Origin: Ficedula albicollis
Lineage: Eukaryota > Chordata > Aves > Passeriformes > Muscicapidae
Assembly (NCBI RefSeq): GCF_000247815.1
Contig: NC_021678.1
Span: 25,063,036 to 25,127,035, forward strand
Direction: 5' to 3'
Length of the DNA stretch: 64,000 nucleotides
Below, piece after piece: positions 1 to 14,300 of the stretch; position 1 is the stretch's first letter; the number at the start of each line of letters is the position of its first letter. The position numbers and the translations under genes are program-made. The notes under the pieces are model-generated. The model did not search any database and was not told where the DNA came from. It saw nothing but the letters and a program-made list of their open reading frames with translations.

Positions 1-738
1 ATTCATAGGAATGAGGTTATACAGACGTGCTCAGGCATCAACCTTAGATGGCATAAAGGCCTTAAAATATGTAATCATGGTAAAGCCAGTACAATGCCAT
101 CTTTTGACTTCAGTTGGCCTTCATGCAAGGCTGCAGGTTAGAGTTGTTTGATAGAGGATCTGAATATTGGAAAAAAATCTATCTATGGTCCTCGAGATTG
201 GAGCTGCTGGCAAATCAAGCTGCTTTGTATAATTTTGTAGATGTTTATGCATATTTTTTGTTAGCATTTTCTGGAAATCCAAATATAAAATCTGACTTGT
301 TATTTCAGCGTTCTGTGTTCAGTCCCAGTTACAACTTCCATAAAACTCCTGTTTTCCTCCCACCTCTAGTATAGTATACCAATAAAAGTATCACTTGAAC
401 TAATATTTCAGAATCCAAACAAGAATTTAGTTTGAGTTTGGTTTGAGATATTGGTATAGGTTCCCATACCTGTTATTTTTTCTTGCTGACTGTTCTTCAG
501 TTCTTACAAATTTTCTGAACCAACTTTAAGTGAGCTGTGCTGATTTACAGCAATTTCAGATGTGACCATTTTTCTGCTTGCACAGTGGCTGTTTTTATTC
601 ATTTCCTTTTCTCTTACCTGATGTACCCAGACCCTCGTACTGTGGTTCTGAGCATATTTATCTAACTGAAAATCCTTGTGTGGCCTTAAGTATTTATGTT
701 CCTCACTATACAAGGCAGTTCAGATTTATTTTAACTGA

Positions 739-856
739 ATGCGTTCCAGTGAGATTTGTCTATATGAGTGTTTGCTGACCACATCTAATGCTACTTCATG
801 CGTTCCAGTGAGATTTGTCTATATGAGTGTTTGCTGACCATATCTAATGCCACTTT
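739..856 (+). repeat. Two-copy tandem duplication, 59-bp unit
   Basis: Units at 739-797 and 798-856 begin ATGCGTTCCAGTGAG and differ at only a few positions near their 3' ends. They are adjacent with no spacer. The sequence is not a known satellite or simple repeat. Confidence 0.9.
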
Positions 857-1816
857 TTGTTTACAATTCATATTTTTCTGACATAGGGAGACCATAGAAT
901 TGTGATCTGTTAAAAAAAATATTTTCCAGCAATGCTGGACACATGAGCAGTTTTACATTTGTGGGCAGCTTTTGTAGAGCGTTGATTGCATTTCAGAATG
1001 AGGTGACTTGCATTTTTATTCAGCTGATGAATTCTGATGAATATCTGACACTGACTAAGAGAGCTGTGTCTTGCACATATAGGAAAATGAAAATTTTATT
1101 AAAGAAAATAAGACTGGAGCAAGCTATTTTATTATGATGATGGAACTGTTTCTGTCTTAAATCAATGTTTTTTCAGGAGCAGCCTTCATCAAAGAATGCC
1201 TCATTCTTTCAGCACTGGATGGTGCTTGTTCCCAAAAGGCAGCATGAACATCATCTTTTATAAGGGTCAGAGTTGTGGCAAAGTCTTTGAGCTGAGGCTT
1301 GAATGTTTTCATATCAAAAAAATATAAAGAAAAAAATCAAATAAAAAAAACCAACTGTGGTCAGCTAGTTCCACCTTGGCTCTAATAGCCTAGCAGTGAT
1401 AAAATCTTCTAATAATCCAGGAAGACCCTATTATTTTTGATCTACATCCATGCCTTAAATTATAGATTCTGTGACAGTGAGATAGAATGACTGGGCACAT
1501 TCCAGTGTTAGTTTGGGTTGGTGCTGTGCAGTTGCTGTAGCTCCTCCTTGCTTAGGGACAGTCCCTCTTTTCACATTCTTTGTCATTTACACGTCCACTA
1601 AACAAAGTGCTGTGGCTCTTAAATCTTGCTGTTCTCTTTCTGGTTGCCACCAATTTTATTACAGTCTGAAACCTTTCTTGAACTGATGCTGCTTTGCATT
1701 ATACAGCAGAGATTGTTGCCCTTTTCAGCAAGGTGAACTGTTCTTTCTCACATCCCAGACTGACTCTGAATAACAACTCCATTGAGAAACTTTCTAAATA
1801 TGTGCTGTATAATTGA

Positions 1817-1922
1817 AAAAAAATTAAACGAGGCATTCCTGAATTACAAGATGAACCATTGTCATAGCTAAAAAAATTAAACGAGGCATTCCTGAATTAC
1901 AACATGAACCATTGTCATAAGT
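1817..1922 (+). repeat. Two-copy tandem duplication, 53-bp unit
   Basis: Copies at 1817-1869 and 1870-1922 contain ATTAAACGAGGCATTCCTGA and differ by one substitution (ACAAG versus ACAAC) plus the last bases. Each copy begins in an A-run, which may have helped slippage. Confidence 0.9.
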
Positions 1923-2166
1923 GAAAATCCTTTCAAATTTCTAATTTGTATAAAACAATTGCATTAAAATAGTATTTACAGTATTTTTTAATGGGTCTTC
2001 ATGCCTGCTTATCTTGGTGATTAGTTCTCAGTAACTAACAAAATGTGTACCTTTCAGGAAGGTGAAAGCATGTATGAAATACTTTTATCTAACTCTTAAT
2101 TGTACGTTTCTGTAAGGGGAAGTTACTAATTAACAGTTGTTCACGTATATTCTTTATCTCCATCAG

Positions 2167-2305
2167 GCTGAACTGCTTAAGATGACTGCACAGGCTCAGG
2201 AAACCAAAGCCTATATTGCAAATCAGGAGGCAGAAGGGAAAAAACTTAAAAATCATTGCTGAAGCTGATGCAGAGAGACTGAAGCAGAAGAAGGAATTTG
2301 ACAAT
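2167..2305 (+). CDS. CFAP58: CFAP58 coding exon 1 of the window, frame-disrupted
   Basis: The acceptor is a pyrimidine-rich stretch ending CATCAG at 2166; the donor is AAT|GTAGGA at 2306. The exon begins AELLKMTAQAQ and reads open through EGKKLK, then meets TGA at 2260-2262 in the same frame. After a shift of one base, the remainder reads IIAEADAERLKQKKEFDN, which continues the CFAP58 coiled coil and joins in frame to VLCERH of the next exon. Exon length is 139 nt; both neighbouring junctions appear to be phase 0, so a multiple of three is expected. The disruption lies between about 2239 and 2252, where there are runs of six and five A. An extra A, or loss of two bases, would explain it. Confidence 0.8.
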
Positions 2306-5300
2306 GTAGGAATCCTAACCTGAGTTAGTTCAAATACCCTGCATTCTGTTCCCTCATTTGCCCAGTGTATTTTTAGATGAAGATTCTCAGCTACTGTGAA
2401 TGTGGGAGTGCTAAAACTTTATAATGCCATTAAAACCAAAAATTAAGACAATGAAGTAACTGAAATCTGCAGTTTCTACTATTCAGGTGATCAAACCCTT
2501 TTAGGGGAAATTATTAAGTTCTTGCCATATTTCTTTAATTAATAACAGTGAAACCTCCTAATGTACATGATTTTGACTGATACAAGTATCGCCATGATAC
2601 TCCAGGGTAGTGTGAAGGAAGTGTAGCTGAATTTGTGGCTTTGCCCTGTGCCCACAGGTGCTCTGTGAGAGACATGCCCTGGGGACCCAGCTCATTCATC
2701 GCAATGACGAGGTGGCACTGCTCTATGAGAAGATCAAAATCCAGCAGGCCATCTTAAACAGGGGCGAGAACGAGTACCGGCAGAGGATGGAGGACATGCG
2801 GATTCTCAAGCTGGAGATCAAAAAACTGCGCTGTGAGAAGGGAATACTTGGCAAGAGTGTGGCTAATGTGGAGGAGCTCAGGTAGGAAACCCAGTGGAAC
2901 ACATTTCTGTAGTGACTGCAGCCATGATTTTGTGTTTGAGACAAAAAATATGGTTTATACATAGTAAAGACTTGTACCAACAAGCATTATATCTTGGAGG
3001 AGGAGTTTGGTTTGACCTCAAACACAGACTGGATTAAATTCATTAAACAACTCACCAGCAATTAGGAAAATTGAAATATAGTAATGAGGAAAGAAGAGAT
3101 CTCGGCCAAAGTTGCAATAGTTTCCGTATTTCCCATTGTACTGTGAGTTACTGCCTACAGAATAAACCTGACAGCAGCAGAAACGGTGTTCATAGTCCAG
3201 TGAGCTACTTAGTGGTACAAGCCTAGATTAGTGGAACTCCTTTTGGTTAAGCAATCCACAGAGTATAGGAGACACTTGACGTATTTACAATAAAAAGCTC
3301 TTTTTCAGAACTCTCTCCTTCCAGATTTATGTGCAGATCTTATGATCTCTGAGAAGGGTTTAGTTAAATTTTCACTGAAGGTTTTGTTTCTTTAGAACAG
3401 CAACTTAGAAGCCCAAACCTGATTTATCTCCTCCTTCTCCAGCTTAATGCTTCCTTTCTTGTTTACCCCTCCTGTATTTGAGGTGTATTCTTTCCTGATG
3501 GGAAGCTGTGGTCATTTTCTAAGAATCAGTCTTGGTTTGTAAAGAGGGGCAGTTATGTTTTTAGCAGATAACCACTGTACAAATTCAGTGTAGTTACCAC
3601 AGTTTTGGGTGAGATCTTCAGTTTATCAGTATAATTGCGTGGCTTTCAGCAGAACAAATTAACTTCAGTCCATGGTCAGTCCCATTGACTCCAGTGGAAT
3701 TATGCCAGTTTGATTTGGTGAAACAGAAAGGATAACTGGGCACACAACATCAGCAATTGCAGTTTTCATCGACTGACTGCAGATAGGGATAGGATTTGAG
3801 CTTGCTGCCCAAATGCATTCAGCTGAAAGTCTGTTACTGTATTGAAACTCAGTGATGGTATTGAAGCATAGTGTGCTGCATGCCATGATGGGTGGATCAA
3901 TTCTTGCTAACTGCAGCAGCAATCTCATACTTTAATGAAGTCCAAAACCATCATGAAAACTGCCTATCGAAAAGACTCCATTTATCACTTGCGCTGCTAA
4001 TTAGCTTTCCTGATTTGCCAATTGGAAATGTGAGGGGTTTTTTTTTCCCTCTTCCATAACCTTGTCCAACCTCACAGTTTAAAAAAGGCCTTTTTCTCTC
4101 TAGTGAGCTAAATGCAATTCTGAGCTTAGGAGGAAAAGATTCAGTGATGGAGGAGGCATACCTCAATCTTCCATGCCCTTTTGACCTTGGAGAATTTAGA
4201 GGATCCCATCTCTAAAGTGATAAGGGTCAGATCATTACAAAATGTGCCTTTTTTTCCTGCCCTTCAACCCCCTAGCCCCACCATAAAAGCCTAGTTGTCA
4301 AATAATCTTGGTAGTAGTGCTCAATCAATTTGAAATTCAGCAGCAAGTCACCTCTGAAATTCCTTGAGGAGATGTAATGAAAGAAATCAAAGTTCAGTTC
4401 TCTTAGGAATGGTGTCCATCATACTTAGGTCCTAGAGTGTGTTTTATTAAATGGATTATGTGAGCCATGTAGATTTAAAACCTTTCAAACACAAACTGTT
4501 AGATTCAACACAGGGGTAACTGGATATGACCCATAACTAATTTTTAGATTGATGAACTAACTGTCCTTCTGGCCTTAATGTACATGGGAAGATGTGAAGA
4601 GTGAGATCCAGTAGTCAGTGGAGTAGGTTCCCCAGGAGTCTCTTTTCTGAGCCATTCTTAATGAAGCAAGTAAAGAGGTCCAAGTGTGTTATTTTATGGT
4701 TCCACCTGTTTAGTAGTATCAGTGTTGATACGTTTTGCTGCCACAGTATTGCTGTAGTGGCAAAGTGACTCTTTGTGCTTTCCATGTAGTGTTTCTTGTG
4801 CACCATAGTGCATGGGAGGATGATTTGTTAATGTCCACATTAGTGCCTTGGTCACATTGAAGTATTTTTGGTGTGTTTTTTCTTTTTGTTTTATGCTGGT
4901 CTTCAGATGGGAGTTTAATCACATGCAGAAGGAATTGTTAAGGGAACAGACACGGTGCAAAATTTTGGAAGAAGAGCTGCAGAAGCCTTTGCAAGTTCAC
5001 AGATGGAGAAAATTAGAGGTGATGCGTGAGGATTTTGTGTTTCCAAAGCCCCTATTATCAAATCAGTGGCCCAGCAAAAGCCTATTTCTTTTACTGTTAT
5101 GCAAATGATGTGGAGGGACCGGGCAGACTGAAATTTCCATAGTACCAATGGAATCCTTGCCTGCTGAATGTTTTTCTTGCACAATGCAGTCAGCGTTATT
5201 TTTGTGTCACTTTCTCAATGAAAAATTGCAGGGGGATTTGTAAAGAGACAGTGAAGTGCTAAAGGGAATAAGAATGCATTAGGTTGATTTAGGAGGGGGT

Positions 5301-8300
5301 AATTCCTTAACATGGAGGGTGAGAAGTAAGGTGGTAGGGGAAAGATACAATCCTACCATCACCAAGCAGGGAGATGTATATGGGAATGTATATGGAGAGA
5401 AAGCCAGGAATTGAAAGGCTCATAGAATAGGTAGACTGGAGAATGGACAGATATGAAGTCAGAAGGTAAATTATATCTGAGAAAAAATAGAAAGAGGCCT
5501 CTACATAAACAGTGGTGGACTCCCAAAGATAGTCATTCCAGGTAATGTGAGTTCAACTGCTTTACATAAAAAGCAAATCTAAGTTTTCACATGATTTGAA
5601 CCTGCCAAGTGAAGGGGAAAAATAAAAAATCCATCAAGCATAGACCAAATATATGAACATCAGTTGGCATCACTGGATATTTTTGATGTAAGTCAAAAGT
5701 CAGTGCCATCTGAGATTCCTCTGTTGCATGGATCTCTGATCTTATGCTAGCCTGGGTTGCTTAGCTTCTCTAATACTGAGTGATTATGTGTTCTGTCCCT
5801 GCAGAAGCAGAGCTGAATATATTGACTGTACTTGCTAGCATGATAGTGAATTTCTGATCTTTCCATGCTGAGCTTAAAGTTGGATGGGTGATTAGCTTTT
5901 CTCATGGAAGGGAGATGTAATGCAGATTGCTGAACTAGGTACAAACTCTGGCAGCACCTTGTAACAAAGAAAAATCAGGCCAGTCAAAACATCCAGTGAT
6001 GGGGAGATGAATGTATGAAGGTACTGATAATGGGAAATCATGTCTTTCTATTCTAGGTAACTGGTTTGTATTTGGAACACAGAAAGGCCAGCAGATAGCA
6101 AGATATATATGAAATAATCCTGATGGGGTTTTGGTTCAATTCCTAATGAACAACCACTCTCATATCACTACAGTTGTCACAAATTGGCACCATGCTTGGG
6201 CAGCAAGGAGCCCATAAAAAAAACCAAGGACTGAGTGGATCATGGGGACTGGTCTACTTTTTAGCCTGGTTTCTCAGGAAATGATGTTGTGTTGTGAGCT
6301 CTGCATGTGTATCTCTGTTAGTGTCCTAGTTACGCTTGAATTGATTAGTCAATTTAGATAAAATCAGACAAAAGATTTAGGGCAATGAGATACCGAGTTC
6401 CTTATAAGCCCAAGCAAATATAAGAGAGCAGGACTTTATTGAAGCCTTTACTGCTGTGTGAGTTTAATCCTTATGAGACACCACATGAGAGAGGAAAAAC
6501 CAGATGGGAGAGAGGTGTTATGAGTCCCTGAGTGAGGAAGAGTTTCAGTCAGAGCTTGCCCTTCATTGAAAGAACTGGTAAAGTAAGCTTTGCTGGCTCC
6601 TCCTCACAGAAGTATTTCTTTACTCCTTAGAGCTTTCTCCAGATTCAATCTGTGCCAAAAGAATGAAAATGAAAGGATGGAGACACAGGCATCTACTAGC
6701 TCCTGGTCTTACAGGCTGTGTAGGTAGAGGGCAACAGTACAGTGCAAACACTCTGTCACCATTTTAAGTATTTAATTCCACTGAAGAATGGAATTTCACA
6801 TTAGAACGCTTTAGAACCCCATAATTTTTCATCAGTGAACCCCCCAATTTTTTTCCTCTTAAGATCACCTTCTTTTTCAGGACTAAATTGCAATTAGTCT
6901 TTCTTTTGTTCAGTAGAAAAATCTTCACCTTAGAAACAAAGTTGGCACTATTTGAAGTTCTGGAACAGCAGGAAATACTTGCACTACTCTTAATTTTTTA
7001 GACAACAGTTCCTGTTACTTGCTGCTAAAATTGATATATTAAGTTACAGGATTGCTTGTATACATGCAATTTAAAAAAAAACCCAGGTGAATGCATCCTC
7101 CCCTAGCCCCCCTTTTATACTTGTTAGTTTTGAACACTGAGATGTTATGGTTTTTATTTGGAAAAAAGAAATAGTAGCTTGTTATCATGTATAATTTTTG
7201 AGACTCCTTTGCTCTTTCCTAGGCCAGTGACCCCACTACCTATGAGCTGATTCTGAAAATACAGAGACTGCAGAAGCGACTTATCAGCAAGACAAGTGAA
7301 GTGATAGAGAAAGAATTTCTTCTTCAGGTACTGCTGCATCATTATTTTGTTACATCTCATTAATATATTTGACTTACTCTGCATTCTCTGTCTACTGGCA
7401 TGTGCTTCCTGAATGTTATTTAGATGCATGACTTTGGATTTCTTTTGCATGCCCTTTAGATAGCTTTAGATGGCAGCACTGACTCACTGAAAGAGAACAA
7501 ATAGCATCAGATTAGTTGATTTTTATATTCTGGTTGCTGACACCTGGTCAGCTCTGGAAAATAGAACTAAAGGTTGACTTTAGTTTATTCATGTCATAGA
7601 TTAGTCTTCAAGTGAGTCTTAGATTTTTTGAAAGGTTTTTCTTTGTAATTTTAAATAAGTATGTTATGACCAGAACATGAAAGAAAATTCCTCATTGATT
7701 CTATTTGTGCTTACCTTGGCTTTTGGCAGGAGGAATCCTAAAGAGTTTGTGTGATTTAGATATGCTGCTGTCTGGGGCATGTTTGATTTCAAGGTTTTTG
7801 TGCTGAACTTTGCCAAAAAATAATTTTTGTGGTAGCTTATCTTTTTTTTTAACTGTATCTGATGTCCCTTAACCTCAGTGATAACAGTAAGATTTGTGTT
7901 GTAAGATGCAGAAAGACTGTATTCCTATAGTGCAAATGTTGCTATCAAGTATAACAGAGAAGGACTCCAAAGAGTCTGGCTTTAACCAGAGGTGTTAATG
8001 TGGTCTCTCTGGTGTCTGTAGGGATAGCTACACATTCCCAGCTCTAGGTGTGATTTTAACATCTTAAAAACCCTAATAGTCTTGATGCCTGTGTTGGGTA
8101 TCACTCACTGGAGAGTAAAATGTGACCTGCATCTCCCTCTGTCTTGAGAAGAAGCTCAGCAGATCTTACCAAAACAGGGTTTGATTCTATTTATTGTTTC
8201 ATAGGAAAACACTGATCTGAAATTTCATTTGAATGTAATGTATGGTGTATTATTCCTCTTCTTAGAAAAATGTGATCTTTGTTGCATAGCACTGAAAAGC

Positions 8301-11300
8301 TGTCAGTGAAATAGTTATCTTAAAATGTAGCAAAAATAGCTTCAAATTTACTGTGCTTTACCCATGCACAAAACAAATTCTGTTAGATTTTTTTTTTTTT
8401 ACACAGTTTCTATCACATATCTGGCCTTTTCCTTAGTATGCTACCATTTTGCTATTATCTTTATTTTCAGTTGAAGAACTGAGATATAGAGGTATTAACT
8501 TGCCTGCCCAAGAAAAATCTTTGAAATGGAAGGTATTTGAGCTTACATTACTGTATACTAGCCATTGATATAACCTTTCTGTCCCTGCAATGGTTTTTCT
8601 ATGGCAACTCTATGATGTTTTTATTATTTTTCTAGATTTAAGACAGGGTTTGGCTTTATAAAATCTAATTGTTATAGTTAGAATTGCTAATGAATTCTTT
8701 TGTTCCTTCTGAATTCAGGCACCAATTTCCTGTGTAACAATACTGAAATGAAGGTTTCCCTCAGAGAAATAATAGTGAAGGCCAAAAATACTATGCTCCA
8801 CATTGTGTTCAGGGATTTAACATCAGTGTTTCTTTTCTGGTTTTCCACAATGTTTTGAGTCCTCCACAATGACTGAAATAGGACTCTTTCATAGCAGGGT
8901 GTGGCTATGAGGAGAGATGGAGGACAACCCCCAGCTCACTCCCTTGAAGGGCTCTGTGTGCTGCTGGATAGTTCACTGGCACAATGATCACAAATTAAGT
9001 GTACTAGCAGAGCTGCTACTGCTGAGTGTCTGGATAACCTGGTACAAGGCATTCTATAATTCTTGGGACTGGTTGTCCTTGGTGTGAGGATAGTATCTCT
9101 TTTGTTAAATCATACCCTGATACTCACCCAAACAAACCCCTCACTAATAACTTACTAAACTGATGTTACCAGATTCCAAACTGCTGTGGTGAAGCAGCAA
9201 GCCTAAGGATCACTTCCAGCAGAAGGAAATAAACTGAACAGTAACATCAGCTTTCTGGAGAGAGCTGAATTTCACACACCAGGAGGGTGGCTTCACTAGA
9301 CCACCTTCTGGGCAGTTTGAAAGATTTGAAGTGTATTTGAAATGAAGTATTTGAAAGATAGTGTAGGATTTGATCCTGAATGAACTTCAGAATTATAGGA
9401 AATAGCAGTAATTTAGCTCACAGTTCAGGAAATTTTAATTTTGTTCCCTCAATATAATTTGTATGTTGAGAGAGTTTTTCTCTCTTTTATTTTTTTCCTT
9501 TTTTAAAATCCTGGTAAACCATACATGCTTAAAGGCATTCAGCATCTTTTCATTACGGGTCTCCTCTGGAAGTCAGCTCAGCTCAGTTCAGTCACTGCTC
9601 ATTTGCAGGAGTGGGAGCTGATGACTGGCCTGTGCCTGCTTGGCAGAATGTTCCTCATATTCAGAGTGGGAGCCTGCAGTCTGAGGGATACAAACTTATT
9701 AGGTCAGAGAATGACTGCTATCCCTGTGTTATATTTGCTTGCATAAGTCACACTTCCTCACCCCCAGTCATCTTCATTCACATCTTCCCTGTAAAAATGG
9801 CACAGACATTGGGTGTATCAGCTTTAAAATGATCTTAATCTCTTGTTTGACATCCATAATCTTTTTTATGTGTGTGTGGCTTTTTTTCATGTGTGTGGCT
9901 AGAGAATAGGATATTTGTTTAAGATGAAGCTTGTATCTGTGTCTAATGTGCATCTTATGTAGCATAAATTCCTTCACATTAAAGTGTAGAGTAATAACAA
10001 AAAGCTTTGTGTGTTGAATACAGAGTATTGAAAACACTTTGGAATTTAGAAATAACCCATGTGAGGAAATAGTTGAACCCAGTGTCAGCAACCTCTAGCT
10101 TGATTTGTAGGGTATTCACTCTGCTGCATACTCATGCAGAGCTGTAATGTTTTTATAGGGGAAAATAATTCCATTTGTATTGTAATGCACTATAGCTCTG
10201 TCTTCTTTTTTTTTTTACTTTTTGGTAAATGGTCCTTTAAAAAAAGTGCAGGGAACAAGGTTTCAGCTGGATATATAAATGGAAATTTTTGCTGGGTAAG
10301 GATCACAGTATATAGATTTATATAGAAAATCATCTGCTTTCTTTACCTGCTTTCCTGATGTGCATTTGATCATATCCCTTTTATTAGCTTTTACATTGTT
10401 TTTAACCTGTCATTTCTTTAAAACTGAGGCAGATGTAGAAGCAAGCTACAATCTATGCTATGTTATTAAAAGAATGATTTACTATGTTTCAGACAGAAAA
10501 TTTAGATTGCTGACAAAACGGGAAAACTCAGCTTGACTCTAAAATCTCATGCAAAAGTCTCTCTTAACCAGTCATCAGGGCACATTTTTTGGCTCAGACA
10601 TGTGCTGAGAGATAATGAATATGCAGCAAGCTAAATTTTGGGTTTTCTAGAACAGCTTTTCAGGGTTGAACATTTTAATAAAGGTGTAAAAAGATTTCAT
10701 GTGTTAGAGAAATTACTAAATTCTTTTATTTTTTCTGATTTATGTGTGTGCCCTGTTGCCGCAGCGTCCTGGATTATAAGGTATCAGCTCTCATATACCA
10801 AATAAATGAGGTCATCCTGAGATGCTGTTTGAAGAGTAGCTGCAAAGCAGGTGGTCATACTTTCTCTTTTAATTCAGGCATTCTCAGAGTTGTGAGCTGC
10901 TCCGCTGATGAAAAATGCTGTCTTAAAAATCAGATCCAAACCCAAGGTCTTGAATACTTATGGTCAATAAAAATCCAATGGCACTTTTTCCAAACATAGG
11001 AAATGTTACTTCAGGGATAGCCAGTTTTCCTGTCTGAGTCATTACCTTCCTTCTGAATTTGTGCAGTCGAGATAAAGCATTTTTTTTTGGTTCGTTTCTA
11101 AACTGTTGAGTAATATTGCAGGGCTTTGTGGAGAAATATGCTGTGTGTTATCCAGGAGATCTCACTGATGGATGAAGGTCTTTGTGAACATGTGTGGGAT
11201 GAATGACATGTTGTAAAGACATAAGGAATAATTATTGATAAACAAGAGTACTCTGCAAATCCTCACTGCAAAAATACTGTTGCTGTCTTTGCATGTGGGG

Positions 11301-14300
11301 CAAATCCTTCAAGTGATTGAAGCTCTGCTTTGCTGTGTACTGAGCAATGATGTGGTAAACTCGCAGTGGAAAGTATTACCTTGTTAGGATTATGATTAGT
11401 GTGGTTTTAGGAACTAATCCCATTAAAAGTGAATTATGCACTGCTTTATTTGTTTCAAATTTAGTTCTTTCTCTTCAGTGCGAACTCCTCTAATTTGATT
11501 TTATGTCTGACTGAGCAGAATTTTATTCAGCTGCATGTCTTGGAATGGATAACAGCATAAAGATTCACATTATATGTCAGTTACCTCTTTTGTCAGTCAT
11601 CTCAGAAGATTGTTCATAAATGTAAGAGAAAGTGCAACCTAGATTATTTGTTCAGGGAAGCAAAGGCAAATGTCTCATTTAAACCTTGCATGTGGTAGTG
11701 AAAGCATTGTTTTTCTGTACATGTGTATTTTTAATCACTATTGTTTCAAGCTGTCAGCAGTCAAAGCCCAAGACTGGACAGTCAGGATGTGATGCTGCTG
11801 TTGTGACTGTGTCTTGAGCTCATAGTTCAAAGAGTGCAAGGGCAAAAGGCGTGATTAGCTCATGTATCTGACTCAGAGATTACAGCCACAGAGCACCCAC
11901 ATGTCCTTGCATTGAGCCAAGTTTTGAGCTGAGTTTCAATCCCTCCAGAGAACTGGCTGTCCCAGTGACAGAGAGTAGGAGGAACTGAAGGGGTGCTGCT
12001 GCCTCCAGCCCAGTTCCATTTCAGGTATTGTGAGATACATGGAGGGGAGAGCAAGAGACCCTCTCTTGTGAGATACATGGAGGGGAGAGCAAGAGACCTT
12101 CTCTGTGACCTTGGGCAGGCTACTTAGCTTTTGCATGCCTCACATTAGGTAAAAAGGGAATAAAATCATTTCCATTCTTGTACTGATGTGTGAATGAATA
12201 TATTAGAGACGTGACTCAATTCCGTAGCGAAACACTCAAAATAGGCAGATGTTTTATTTTATTTGTGCTAACTTGGTAGTAGAGCTGTTCTATCCAGTTT
12301 GAGGTGCTCGTTGCTATAGTGTCTGAACATATACATAACCATCTTTATTTCTCAGAGCTGGTACTATAGTTTCATAAAGAAATCTGCTTTAGAACAGTGT
12401 GTTACCGTGTGGGTTTATGCAGGTTGGCAGCTATTGAAATAAAAGTTTTCTCCCATGAGATGAAGGAGCTTGAGGATTTGCTTCCCTGTATTTGTTACGC
12501 ATTTATTACATAAAATACATATTTCTTCTTCTCTTTTTCTCTTATTTTTTAAAAATCTCATGGGGTCTTTTCCAGACCAGTTTATGGGAGCCTAGTCCTT
12601 CTGAAAATAATTTCTTTCTTTAGCCTGGGAGTTTCATGAGGCATGCTTCTGCTAAGTTCTTCACTCCTCTCACAGTGCTCAAGGAGCTTCCACGTAAGAG
12701 AAATGTGTGCTCAAATGCTGAGTAAGAGCATTCCACATCAGACAGCCTGCTAGGAAAAATAAGAGCTCTCCTATCCCCTATCTTAATTTTGATATTCTTA
12801 AGGCCCAGATGAGTTTTATCTTAGATGTTATCTTTACATCTTCAAAGTAGCTGAGATTTATTTTACCCTCTCAAATTTGGCATCAATTTGTTTTTAGTGC
12901 CCAGTGTATATTCTACTTGGATTTTAGAGTATAACCTGCTTGCACGTCACAGGTAGGGTACAGAGTCCGAGCTGGGGATTTTTTGGTGGAATTGTCTATT
13001 TTCATAAAAAATAACTGCAATTCACTTCAGGAAACTAATGACTGTAGAATTCCTAAAAGTCTCTTTTGACCTGCCCATTATTGTTTCTCTGTCATCTTGT
13101 CTTTAGAGAGATTTCAGCAGAGGTAGCTTGGGAGAGTGCTTTGTATGCACTGAAACTTACAGGTGAACTGCAAAATCCACTGCCAAAATGCAATCCTTTC
13201 TTTACTGCTCCTTTATCATTTATATATGAAGTCAGCCTTTTGAAGGGATTTTCCATCCAAAAATGAAAAGGGAAAATTTCTTTTTAGCTTTTTATAGTAT
13301 AGTAGGACTTGGTGCTTTTCTATCTCTGTTTCCTGGAGGATTTGACTTCCTCTGGAAGCACTGGATTAATACCCTATCTTGGAGCTCAAGCTAACAGTTC
13401 TCTCAGCCCTCAATTAAAGGGGTGAGTATATTGAGCTCTAGGCCTTTTCTACGCTTGAAAGCCCCATTTCTACCAGCAAAAAAGTCTTTTCTGATTTAGC
13501 TTATACCAGCTCTTGAATGGCAGAAGACTTTCCTTTAAAATTGCATCTAATTACATAGGCAGTATCTGGCATAAACATATCAGCACAAAGGAATTGTACC
13601 ACTAACTGAACTGAAATTGGCCAGAGTTGTCAAAATCCACAAGAAAGAGCTCTCCAGGTATGTAAACAATAAGCAGAAACAGAAAATACTGGCCCACTGT
13701 TGGATAGGAGAAGTGAAATAGCAACAATGCTTTATAAGAGTGAAGTTCAGCAAGGACAAGTAAGTGTGAGGTCTTACAGCTGGGAAAATCAATCCAGGAG
13801 GATTGAATCCTGTGCAGGTCAGGCTGGGATCTACCTGGCTGGGGAGCAGCTCTCTGGAAAGGGACCTGGACGTCCTGGTGGACAACAAGCTCAGTGTGAA
13901 TGAACATTTTGCTGCTGCAGCAAAAAGGGCAACAGGGTTCTGGGTTATGTCAACAAGGGCATCACTAGCAGAGGTTATTCCACTCTATTCAGCACTTGTC
14001 AGGCCACACGTGGAATTCTGTGTTCAGTTTTGGTCCCTGCTGTATAAAAAAGATAGGCAGGCTGGACTGGGTCCAAAAGAGGGCCACAAAGATGACCAAG
14101 GACTGGGAAGCTTGCCATAGGAGGAAAGTCTGAAACGACTGTGTTTGGCTTTGAGAAAACAAGGCTGAGGGGAGACCTTATAACCATGTTCCAGTATTTA
14201 AAGGGTGATTAAAAAGAGGATGGAGATTTTCTCTTTACAAGGAATCACATGGCAAAGATGGAGGTAATAGAATTCCTGTGGAATTCTGATTGGACACAAG

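Larger units (their letters stand above)
1..2166 (+). other. CFAP58: CFAP58 intron (window starts inside it)
   Basis: AT-rich non-coding DNA ending in the acceptor of the first visible exon. Apart from two small tandem duplications (739-856 and 1817-1922) I see no exon, RNA gene or recognisable mobile element. Confidence 0.7.

Noticed and set aside
739..856. Short direct repeats considered as a CRISPR array
   Set aside because: There are only two adjacent copies with no spacers, in a vertebrate intron.
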